Source: an uncultured Planctomycetaceae bacterium
GTDB lineage: Bacteria > Planctomycetota > Planctomycetia > Pirellulales > Pirellulaceae
Length of the DNA: 53,855 bases
Reading direction: 5' to 3'
NCBI GenBank assembly: GCA_903863885.1
Contig: CAIPEB010000614.1
Span: forward strand, 1-53,855
The notes under the pieces were generated by a model that worked only from the letters and a program-made list of their open reading frames with translations, was not told the origin of the DNA and ran no database searches. The number at the start of each line of letters is the position of its first letter. The first letter of the stretch is position 1. The position numbers and the translations under genes are program-made. Below, piece after piece: positions 8,852 to 15,375 of the stretch.

Positions 8852-9586
8852 TTCAGTATCGGCAGAACGAACGTTGCGTTTGAGTGCTGCAATAGGTTCG
8901 CAGGCGCGAAATTCTAGGAGCGGCCCTTCTCAACGACAAGCGTGTATTCAAATGAGCCGTGCGGCGGCCCGGCTTCATGTCCTCCGGCGAGATTTGGTCT
9001 GAGTGCGACCGACTTTGCCCCCAGGCCCGTTGCGCTCACACATCGGCCACTTCGCTGGACACTGTCGCAAGACCATCAACCCGCGTTGACACGTGGACCC
9101 GTAACCGTTCACGGGGTGGGCCGGTTTTCGATAGTGGCGAACCACGTAGCCGCGTCTCGGAGAGACGCGGCTACGTGGGCCCACCCCGTGAACGGTTACC
9201 GTGGACCCAATGCGGAAACCAACCTCCTGCGATGACCGACACCTGCTATACGAAACCGCGGCGAGGACGGTTCTCCACTTCCTGCCGAATGGGATGACAG
9301 AGAACGACGCACTGCGTCAAACCTCTCCATGCCCTGTACAAAAAAGGGCCGGACTCCAGACTCATTCCGGCGAACAAGCCTCCGCCGCGTGAGACGCCAG
9401 CAAGTGCGAACGGTGTGAAGCAGAAAGTCGATAATCCGGATACCCAACTTCGGGCCTCAAGAAAAGACTCGTCAGGCAACTTGCTTGCATGGGTCGCCAT
9501 TCGTGATACTGATGACGCGAACTGGCCGTGATTCGGCGCTTCGGGCGCGATGATCGATTCGGTGCGGCGGAAGGTACGGTTTTCCC
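8852..9586. other. Gene-poor region carrying a MITE-like element
   Basis: There is no convincing gene in about 735 bp. Frames here lack a signal peptide, ribosome site or recognisable domain. The stretch contains the inverted-repeat element at 9092-9208 and a GGACTCCAGACTC repeat at 9351-9363. The last 50 bp before the TPM gene hold its probable ribosome site, GGAAGG. Confidence 0.5.
9092..9208. mobile_element. 99-bp MITE-like element with 22-bp perfect terminal inverted repeats and 9-bp direct flanks
   Basis: Positions 9101-9122 and 9178-9199 are perfect 22-bp inverted repeats, starting GTAACCGTTCACGGGG and ending CCCCGTGAACGGTTAC. Inside is a second perfect hairpin: 9143-9159 pairs with 9163-9179 around a GGA loop. 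The 9-bp sequence CGTGGACCC occurs at both borders (9092-9100 and 9200-9208), as expected for a target-site duplication. The element has no coding capacity. It would depend on a transposase elsewhere in the genome, and I cannot name the parent family. Confidence 0.75.
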
Positions 9587-10753
9587 ATGAAGCAACAGCG
9601 GGTTGTCAACAATCGGGAACATGATGCGGCGGGGTACCGCGTGCCTCCACGGACGAGCCCGACTGTTGCTGCGACACATCACTCCGCGCGATGTCCGACA
9701 GTCAAGAGCCGGATCGGAACCGTGCTGCTCGCGTGCAGCATCATTCTGGCTGCGGCTCCCGCGACCGTGCTCGGCCAGATCATCCCGACCGATGCCCTGC
9801 TCAAGAGACTGGAACGCAGGGGCCCGGTGACGGATCTGGCGAACCTCCTTCCGCCGGCCGACCGCGCGGCCATGGAAACACAACTCGACCAATTCCAAAA
9901 AAAGACAGGCGCCGCGGTGGTGGTCGTCACGCTTCCGTCATTGGAAGGCGGACAAATCGACGACTTCGCCAACAAGTTGTTTCAGAAGTGGACCATCGGC
10001 CAGAAAGACCAGAATAACGGAGTTCTTCTGATCGTCGCCATGAAGGAGCGCAAAGCCAGAATCGAAGTCGGCTACGGACTCGAGCCAATCCTGCCGGACG
10101 CGCTGGCGGGCCGAGTGCTCGACGAGCAACTATTCCCTGCCTTCAAACAACAACGATATGCAGAGGGCCTCGCTCAGACAGTCCAGCGAGTGCTGGTCAT
10201 CATCGAACGCAAGGAGTCCGCGTCCGAATCACTCCTCAGCGCGAGCAACCGCAAGAAAGATCCTCTGGGTTCGCAGATCGGCATGGTGCTGTTTCTGTCC
10301 TTGTTTGTCGGGCTTGGATTCCTGGCTCTCGGCTTTTCGGTCGGCGGACTGCTCAACGCATTGTCGGCTTCCGTGGGAATCCGCAAGAAGACGAGCGATA
10401 TCGGGCCGCAACTGGCGCTATCAGGCTTCCTGCTGGTGTGGGGCGCCGGATTTGGAGGGATTCCGCTGGCCATCTCGGCGGCCAAGGCAGGGTGGGCTCT
10501 TCCGATTCACTCAGTTCTCGGCGCCGTCGCGTTTCTTTTCGGTTTCCTCCCGGGTTTTCGCGGCGTAAAGATCTCATCTGCCGGATCGGGCGGCGGGGGC
10601 TGGTCCGGCAGTGGCTGGTCGGGCGGAAGTTCGACTTGGGGCAGCAGCAGCAATTCATGGTCGAGCAGCAGTTCGAGCGGCGGTTTCTCGTCGGGATTCG
10701 GCGGATTCGGCGGCGGCAGTTCGGGCGGCGGCGGAGCCAGCGGAGGCTGGTGA
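9587..10753 (+). CDS. TPM-domain (YgcG-like) envelope protein with Gly/Ser-rich tail
   Basis: This 388-aa membrane-associated protein has a long basic N-terminus and a signal/anchor (VLLACSIILAAAPATVLGQ). A TPM (TLP18.3/Psb32/MOLO-1) domain spans about 80-215, with VTDLANLLPPADRAAMETQL, TGAAVVVVTLPSL and KARIEVGYGLEPILPDALAG. Three membrane segments follow at about 232-340. The tail of about 50 residues consists almost only of Gly, Ser and Trp, as in YgcG proteins. The start at 9587 has GGAAGG about 12 nt upstream. The unusually long N-terminal extension leaves the exact start uncertain, although no better ATG or GTG precedes the signal. TPM proteins commonly neighbour lemA, and LemA lies two genes downstream here. 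The molecular role of the pair is poorly defined. Confidence 0.85.
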   Translation: MKQQRVVNNREHDAAGYRVPPRTSPTVAATHHSARCPTVKSRIGTVLLACSIILAAAPATVLGQIIPTDALLKRLERRGPVTDLANLLPPADRAAMETQLDQFQKKTGAAVVVVTLPSLEGGQIDDFANKLFQKWTIGQKDQNNGVLLIVAMKERKARIEVGYGLEPILPDALAGRVLDEQLFPAFKQQRYAEGLAQTVQRVLVIIERKESASESLLSASNRKKDPLGSQIGMVLFLSLFVGLGFLALGFSVGGLLNALSASVGIRKKTSDIGPQLALSGFLLVWGAGFGGIPLAISAAKAGWALPIHSVLGAVAFLFGFLPGFRGVKISSAGSGGGGWSGSGWSGGSSTWGSSSNSWSSSSSSGGFSSGFGGFGGGSSGGGGASGGW

Positions 10754-10797
10754 ACCACCAAGGCGCACAGCAAGTGGTTGGTGCAGGAGAATATCGA

Positions 10798-11511
10798 GTG
10801 ACACCGGAACAGCTGGTCGAACAACTCAAGCAAACGCTCGGCACCCGCCTGTCTTCCGTGGTGCTGTACGGTTCAGCGGCAACGGGGGAGTTCACACCGG
10901 GAGTGTCGAACTACAACGTGCTCGTCGTTGCGACGCCGATCGACCTGGCACTGCTCGATGACATGATGCCGATCGTGTGGTCGTGGATGCGCAAGGGCAA
11001 CCGGCCTCCGCTTCTATTCACTCCTGAAGACCTGCGGACTTCGGCCGACTCGTTTCCGATAGAGCTGATGGAGATCCAGGCCTGCGGCCGCGTGCTGTGG
11101 GGCAAAAACCCGCTCGACGGCGTCCCGATCTCGGAAGAACATCTGCGGCTGCAGCTTGAACGCGAGTTCAAGGGCAAGCTGCTCGCTTTGCGCGAGGGAT
11201 ATCTCCGCACCGGGGGCAAACCGCGACAGGCGGCCGCGCTGCTTGTTTCGGCCGTGTCCGGAGTGCTCGTTGTTTTCCGCGCGGCGCTGCGTCTATTCCG
11301 CGACTCGGTGCCGGCTGGCAAAGAAGAAGCTCTGCGGCTGCTCGCCGAGCAAACATCCTTCGATCCCCAGCCGTGGCTCAACGTCGCTGCAATCAAGCGA
11401 GGCGAGCTGTCCGCGCGGCGCGTAGATGTCCGCGGGTTGTTTGATTCGTGTCTGAAAGTACTCGAACAAGTGGCCGGCGCAGTAGACCGCCAGCTGCATC
11501 CTAAGCGCTGA
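10798..11511 (+). CDS. Nucleotidyltransferase-fold protein with Asn replacing the catalytic Asp pair
   Basis: The 237-aa soluble protein begins VTPEQLVEQLKQTLGTRLSS and continues VVLYGSAATGEFTPGVSNYN, the opening of the Pol-beta nucleotidyltransferase fold. The GS pair (25-26) is present, but the expected Asp-x-Asp is Asn38-Tyr39-Asn40. Canonical metal-dependent transfer therefore looks unlikely, and a binding or regulatory role is more plausible. The C-terminal half is helical (about 125-237). I chose GTG 10798 because AGGAG lies 8 nt upstream. An alternative GTG at 10750 overlaps the preceding stop but has only 3 nt to its GGAGG. The gene sits between the TPM gene and lemA, 10 bp from the latter, so the three form an operon. 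Confidence 0.7.
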   Translation: MTPEQLVEQLKQTLGTRLSSVVLYGSAATGEFTPGVSNYNVLVVATPIDLALLDDMMPIVWSWMRKGNRPPLLFTPEDLRTSADSFPIELMEIQACGRVLWGKNPLDGVPISEEHLRLQLEREFKGKLLALREGYLRTGGKPRQAAALLVSAVSGVLVVFRAALRLFRDSVPAGKEEALRLLAEQTSFDPQPWLNVAAIKRGELSARRVDVRGLFDSCLKVLEQVAGAVDRQLHPKR

Positions 11512-11521
11512 GAGGATTTCG

Positions 11522-12103
11522 ATGAAAAGCAAAGCAATGTTAGCGGTCGTGGCGATCCTGGGCGTCGGCCTCATGCTGGGCATCTGGTTTATCAGTGTTG
11601 GCAATTCCCTGGTCGCCCTGAGGGAAAACACTTCAGCAGCATGGGCGCAGGTCGAGACCGTTCTGCAGCGTCGCTACGATCTGATCCCCAACCTCGTCAA
11701 CACGGTGAAAGGCTACGCCGAGCATGAAAAAGACCTGCTCGAGGAGGTCACGCGGCTGCGCAGCCAGTGGGGCGCCGCGAAAACGGTCGACGAAAAAGTA
11801 CAGGCGGCGGGCCAACTCGAAGGAACGCTGAGCCGGCTGCTGCTCGTGGCTGAACAATACCCGCAGTTGAAGGCCAACGAGAACTTTAAAGACCTCCAGT
11901 TCGAGCTGGCCGGCACCGAGAATCGGATCACGGTCGAACGTCAGCGATACAACGAGGCGATCCGCACTTACAACGTCGCCGTGCAGCAATTCCCCGGCAG
12001 CCTCGTCGCCGGATTCCGCGGCTTCACGCCCAACGACGCATACTTCGAGGCCGGTGCGGCCGCGAAAGAGGCGCCAAAGGTCGATTTCGGCAAGAAGTCG
12101 TAA
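11522..12103 (+). CDS. lemA: LemA family protein
   Basis: The 193-aa protein has one N-terminal membrane segment (about 5-27) and then the helical LemA domain. Family hallmarks are WAQVETVLQRRYDLIPNLVN, VKGYAEHEKDLLEEVT, ENFKDLQFELAGTENRITVE, RQRYNEAIRTYN and FPGSLVAGF. Length is normal for the family. LemA proteins are membrane-anchored helical bundles of uncertain function that often pair with TPM/YgcG proteins, and the TPM gene is two genes upstream. GAGAGGA ends 5 nt before the ATG, and the gap from the preceding gene is 10 bp. An AACCGGT...ACCGGTT dyad follows the stop but lacks a T-run, so it is not a clear terminator. Confidence 0.95.
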   Translation: MKSKAMLAVVAILGVGLMLGIWFISVGNSLVALRENTSAAWAQVETVLQRRYDLIPNLVNTVKGYAEHEKDLLEEVTRLRSQWGAAKTVDEKVQAAGQLEGTLSRLLLVAEQYPQLKANENFKDLQFELAGTENRITVERQRYNEAIRTYNVAVQQFPGSLVAGFRGFTPNDAYFEAGAAAKEAPKVDFGKKS

Positions 12104-12282
12104 CCGGTAAACACAGCACCGGTTGGGTGGCACGGGTGGCTTGTCCACAGGTGTTAACGCAATTCGTACGAATGATGGGACGATACATCCGTCGATGTGT
12201 CAAGCTCGACGGAGCAGGCGGTCAATTGCGATGGATATCTTCGGCGAGTGCGGGCACACCAGAATGCGGCTTGCGCAAGTAG

Positions 12283-12371
12283 GAGGCCACGGATGAGCAC
12301 GGATCAACACGGACAAATGCAAAGAGCCATGTGTTCTGGGTGGCACCCAACCGACTCCAGACTCCAGACTC
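12283..12371. repeat. Cluster of two dispersed intergenic repeat types
   Basis: GAGGCCACGGATGAGCACGG (from 12283, followed by ATCAACACGGAC) matches a family also seen at 41251-41285 (inverted), 47450-47482 and 52912-52938. GACTCCAGACTCCAGACTC at 12353-12371 belongs to the TCTGGAG family. Both lie in the gap between lemA and the zinc-ribbon gene. Confidence 0.55.
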
Positions 12372-12390
12372 TTCCCAAAAGGACCCGCAG

Positions 12391-12768
12391 ATGAAATGCA
12401 CGAAATGCGGTGAAGAACTCCTCGCCAACGCCATCGCCTGCACTCGCTGCGGGGCGCCGGCTGAAATCATCACCGCGGAGTTCATACCCGAAGGCGATGC
12501 GACCGGAGGCATCATTCCCTACAAGAACCCGAAGGCGCTCATCGCTTACTACCTCGGGATTGCAAGCGGCCTGCCGCTCATCGGTTTGCCGTTCGGCATC
12601 GCCGCGTTTGTGTTGGGAATCATGGGCCTGCGCGACCGGCGGCGAACGCCCGTGATCAAGGGAAGCATTCACGCCGGCATCGGTATCGGCTGCGGCTGCA
12701 TATTCACGATTTTCTGGACCCTGGTAATCGTCGCGATGGTCACGGCGCTTATGTCGAAACAACACTGA
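12391..12768 (+). CDS. Small zinc-ribbon membrane protein
   Basis: The 125-aa product opens with a zinc ribbon (MKCTKCGEELLANAIACTRC; Cys3, Cys6, Cys17, Cys20). Two hydrophobic segments follow, roughly 48-78 (LIAYYLGIASGLPLIGLPFG) and 92-120 (GIGIGCGCIFTIFWTLVIVA), separated by the basic turn GLRDRRRTPVIKGS. This resembles zinc-ribbon/DUF4190-type small membrane proteins of unknown function. I chose ATG 12391 over the frame start at 12331 because the ribbon begins there and AAGGA precedes it at good spacing. It lies 22 bp upstream of the Tat oxidoreductase gene, so they may share a transcript, though a functional link is not obvious. Confidence 0.7.
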   Translation: MKCTKCGEELLANAIACTRCGAPAEIITAEFIPEGDATGGIIPYKNPKALIAYYLGIASGLPLIGLPFGIAAFVLGIMGLRDRRRTPVIKGSIHAGIGIGCGCIFTIFWTLVIVAMVTALMSKQH

Positions 12769-12790
12769 GCATAGAAGGAGAGAGAAGTCC

Positions 12791-13987
12791 ATGACAAACA
12801 CAACTTCACGACGCAGCTTTCTTCAAGCCATGAGTATCGGAACCGCCGCGCTCGGGTTGACCGGCGTTGTACGCGGCGCCGAGGAAAAGCCGATCCAGGG
12901 ATTCGAAAAAACCCCGACCGATCCCAATGCATCCAAGGACTGGAAGCCCGTTTCGGACAAGAAAGTGCGAGTGGGAATCGTCGGATATGGCGTCTGCAAA
13001 TTCGGCGCGGCCTTCGGGTTCCAGGACCATCCGAACGTCGAAGTGGCTGCGGTGAGCGATCTGTTTCCGGATCGCTGCGCGGAACTGGCCAAGGTCTGCC
13101 GCTGTGAGAAGACCTATCCGTCTCTCGAGGAACTGATCAAGGACAATACGATCGAGGCCGTATTCGTGGCCACCGACGCGCCGAGCCATGCGGGCCATGC
13201 CATCGAAGTGCTCAAATCCGGCAAGCACGTGGCGTCGGCGGTTCCCGCGGTCTTCGGTTCGCTCGAGGATGCCGATCGCCTGTTCGAGACGGTCAAGTCC
13301 ACGGGCAAGAAATACATGATGTTCGAGACGTCTTACTTTCACGAAGACCTGCATGCGATGCGCGAGATCTACCGCGCCGGCGGATTCGGAAAGCTGCTCT
13401 ACTCCGAGGGCGAATATTATCACTACGCCGCCGATCCGATCGACTCCTACAAGGGCTGGCGCATCGGCACTCCGCCGCAGTGGTACCCCACGCACTCCGA
13501 CGCCTATTACGTGGGAGTCACGGGAGGCAGCTTTACGGAAGTCACCTGCATGGGCATGCCCAGCGTGACGACTTGGCTGATGGCCGAGAACAACCGTTAC
13601 GCCAATCCGTTCGGCACCGAGATCGCCCTGTTCCGCACGAGCGAAGGAGGCATGTCGCGCATGGCCGTGAGCTGGGACACGCCCGGCTTCAGTGGAGAAA
13701 TGGGTCGGATTCGCGGGCAGAAGGGCACGTTCTACGGAGCGTACGACGGACTGGAAAAGAACCTCCCCGACACGAAGCGACCGCCGCTTCCTCCGACGGT
13801 TGATGGCGGCGGCCACGGCGGCTCGCACGGCTATCTGATGAATGAATTCGTGACCGCGATTCTTCAGGACCGCCAGCCCCTGGTCGATATCGCACAGGCA
13901 CTGAACATGACGGTCGCCGGAATCGTCGCCCATTCGTCGGCGCTCAAGAACGGCGAAACAATGAAGATCCCGCAATTCAAGCTCTGA
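12791..13987 (+). CDS. Tat-exported Gfo/Idh/MocA family oxidoreductase lacking the EKP motif
   Basis: The 398-aa protein starts with a Tat signal (TSRRSFLQAMSIGTAALGLT). A Rossmann domain follows, opening at VRVGIVGYGVCKFGAAFGF with the strand-end acid in AAVSDLF. The C-terminal alpha/beta domain has LLYSEGEYYHY and GGHGGSHGYLMNEFVTAI. Family members oxidise or rearrange sugars and inositols using NAD(P)(H). Tat export suggests the cofactor is bound in the cytoplasm before transport. Where the family usually has Glu-Lys-Pro after GKHV, this protein reads GKHVASAVPAVFGS, so the conserved lysine is absent. AAGGAG precedes the ATG. It is the first gene of a tight cassette (28-bp and 40-bp gaps) with two secreted TIM-barrel proteins. 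Confidence 0.88.
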   Translation: MTNTTSRRSFLQAMSIGTAALGLTGVVRGAEEKPIQGFEKTPTDPNASKDWKPVSDKKVRVGIVGYGVCKFGAAFGFQDHPNVEVAAVSDLFPDRCAELAKVCRCEKTYPSLEELIKDNTIEAVFVATDAPSHAGHAIEVLKSGKHVASAVPAVFGSLEDADRLFETVKSTGKKYMMFETSYFHEDLHAMREIYRAGGFGKLLYSEGEYYHYAADPIDSYKGWRIGTPPQWYPTHSDAYYVGVTGGSFTEVTCMGMPSVTTWLMAENNRYANPFGTEIALFRTSEGGMSRMAVSWDTPGFSGEMGRIRGQKGTFYGAYDGLEKNLPDTKRPPLPPTVDGGGHGGSHGYLMNEFVTAILQDRQPLVDIAQALNMTVAGIVAHSSALKNGETMKIPQFKL

Positions 13988-14015
13988 CCCTCGCCATTCA
14001 GGAGATCGTCAACAG

Positions 14016-15335
14016 ATGCAACCGATGATACTCTGCGCGCTCGCCGCGCTGATTGCGGTTTCCGCCAGGTCTGCGCAGTCCGGCGAGCCCCCGGCATCGC
14101 TTGCTGTGCCCGAACTGATCGTCGACGTCGATGTCAACGACGAGGTCTACCAGCGACCGCAACCGCTGACCGAGGACGACATCAAGACGCTTGTCGCTCA
14201 ATTGAAACAGAACGGGTGCCGGACGCTGCTGGTTCGCTGCGGATTCCTGGGCCTGCTGCCGTATCACACGCAACTGTCGCACCCGCTGCAATTCGACGTC
14301 GAACACGCGAAAGCGAATCACCAGCCGTTCGTCGGCGAACTGCAGGCTTATCTTGCGCACGGCACGAGCTGGTGCGGGCGCTACGCGGAATCGCTTCGCC
14401 GGATGAATCCGCCGGCCGTCTTCATACGCGAGGGGCATGCCCAGGGAATCAAGGTCCTGGTCTGGCTGGACATTTTCGACGACGGCTACCCGGGATTTCG
14501 CTCGAAGTTCCTCGAAGAACACCCGCAATGCCAGTGGGTCGGCCGGGACGGCAAGACTTATTTCCAGGGACTCATGGACTACTCTTGGCCGGAGGCGAGG
14601 GCGTTTCGGGTCGCGCAGGCCAAGGAACTGCTCGACCTGGGCGCCGACGGCGTTCACTGTTCCATGAGCAGCCATTGCCGTCACATGACCAATACGCACG
14701 AGGCCGACTATTACGGTTACAGCCAGCCGATCGTCGATGCTTTCCGGCAGAAGTACGGCGTCGACATCCGCACGGCCGCGGAATTTGACAAAGCCGCGTG
14801 GCACGATCTGAAGGGCGAGGCGATGGTACAGCTTTATCGCGAACTCGCATCGCTGTGCCACTCGCGCGGCAAGGAACTCTGGGTCGGCCTGCAGATCGGG
14901 AAATACTCCCAATTCGCGGTCGATCCGCACTTCAGCACGAACGTCGTCGCGCGTTACACGAATCACTGGAAGACGCTCGTGGACGAGCGCATAGCGGATG
15001 CGATCTGCGTGGGAGATTATGAGATCATGTCGCAACCCAATGCGGAATATTGGGCCGCCAAGCCGGATATTGTGCGGCAGAATGGCGAAGACCTCTTCAG
15101 TTGGGCAGCCCGGGAGTATCAGCCCTACTGCAGGAACAAGACTCGTCTGTATCTGTTTTCGGAGTGGCTCAGCGATCTGCCGGGCAACACGCGTTTCTTT
15201 GCAGACATGGTCCGCAAGTACTCCTTCGACGGCGTCGATGTGCACGAGGCGGCGAACTTCGAGACTAAGCCCGAGGACATGGCGGTCCTCAAGGCCATGT
15301 CGGAAAGACTGAAGGACAAGCCGCCCGCCCCCTGA
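14016..15335 (+). CDS. Secreted TIM-barrel protein, putative glycoside hydrolase
   Basis: The 439-aa exported protein (signal MQPMILCALAALIAVSARSA) reads as a single TIM barrel. Strand-like segments are RTLLVRCGFLGLLPY, IKVLVWLDIFDDGYPGF, LDLGADGVHCSMSSHCRHM, KELWVGLQIGKYS, ERIADAICVGDYEIMSQ and YSFDGVDVHEAANFETK. The general organisation resembles GHL10/DUF187-like barrels, but I cannot place it in a named family. AGGAG precedes the ATG at normal spacing. It lies 28 bp after the Tat oxidoreductase and 40 bp before another secreted barrel protein, so the three are probably one operon working on the same carbohydrate. Acidic strand-end residues (DIFDD, DVHE) are candidate catalytic groups, by inference only. 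Confidence 0.6.
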   Translation: MQPMILCALAALIAVSARSAQSGEPPASLAVPELIVDVDVNDEVYQRPQPLTEDDIKTLVAQLKQNGCRTLLVRCGFLGLLPYHTQLSHPLQFDVEHAKANHQPFVGELQAYLAHGTSWCGRYAESLRRMNPPAVFIREGHAQGIKVLVWLDIFDDGYPGFRSKFLEEHPQCQWVGRDGKTYFQGLMDYSWPEARAFRVAQAKELLDLGADGVHCSMSSHCRHMTNTHEADYYGYSQPIVDAFRQKYGVDIRTAAEFDKAAWHDLKGEAMVQLYRELASLCHSRGKELWVGLQIGKYSQFAVDPHFSTNVVARYTNHWKTLVDERIADAICVGDYEIMSQPNAEYWAAKPDIVRQNGEDLFSWAAREYQPYCRNKTRLYLFSEWLSDLPGNTRFFADMVRKYSFDGVDVHEAANFETKPEDMAVLKAMSERLKDKPPAP

Positions 15336-15375
15336 ACGGCTCACGGACCTCTCGGGTCATTCGAGAGCACTCACC

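Noticed and set aside
8942-9297. Short plus-strand frames across the MITE-like element
   Set aside because: They are formed by the inverted repeats and have no ribosome site or domain.
10585-10750. Repetitive GGC/AGC-rich DNA considered as a simple-sequence repeat or CRISPR-like array
   Set aside because: It encodes the Gly/Ser/Trp-rich tail normal for YgcG/TPM proteins. There are no spacers or regular repeats.
12103-12126. AACCGGT...ACCGGTT hairpin after lemA considered as a terminator
   Set aside because: The dyad is real, but no T-run follows, so intrinsic termination is not supported.
12806-13975. A 389-codon minus-strand frame
   Set aside because: It is antisense to a clear Gfo/Idh/MocA oxidoreductase and rich in His and Arg, as shadow frames are here.
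13998-15344. A 448-codon minus-strand frame
   Set aside because: It is antisense to the exported TIM-barrel gene at 14016-15335, which has a signal peptide and ribosome site.
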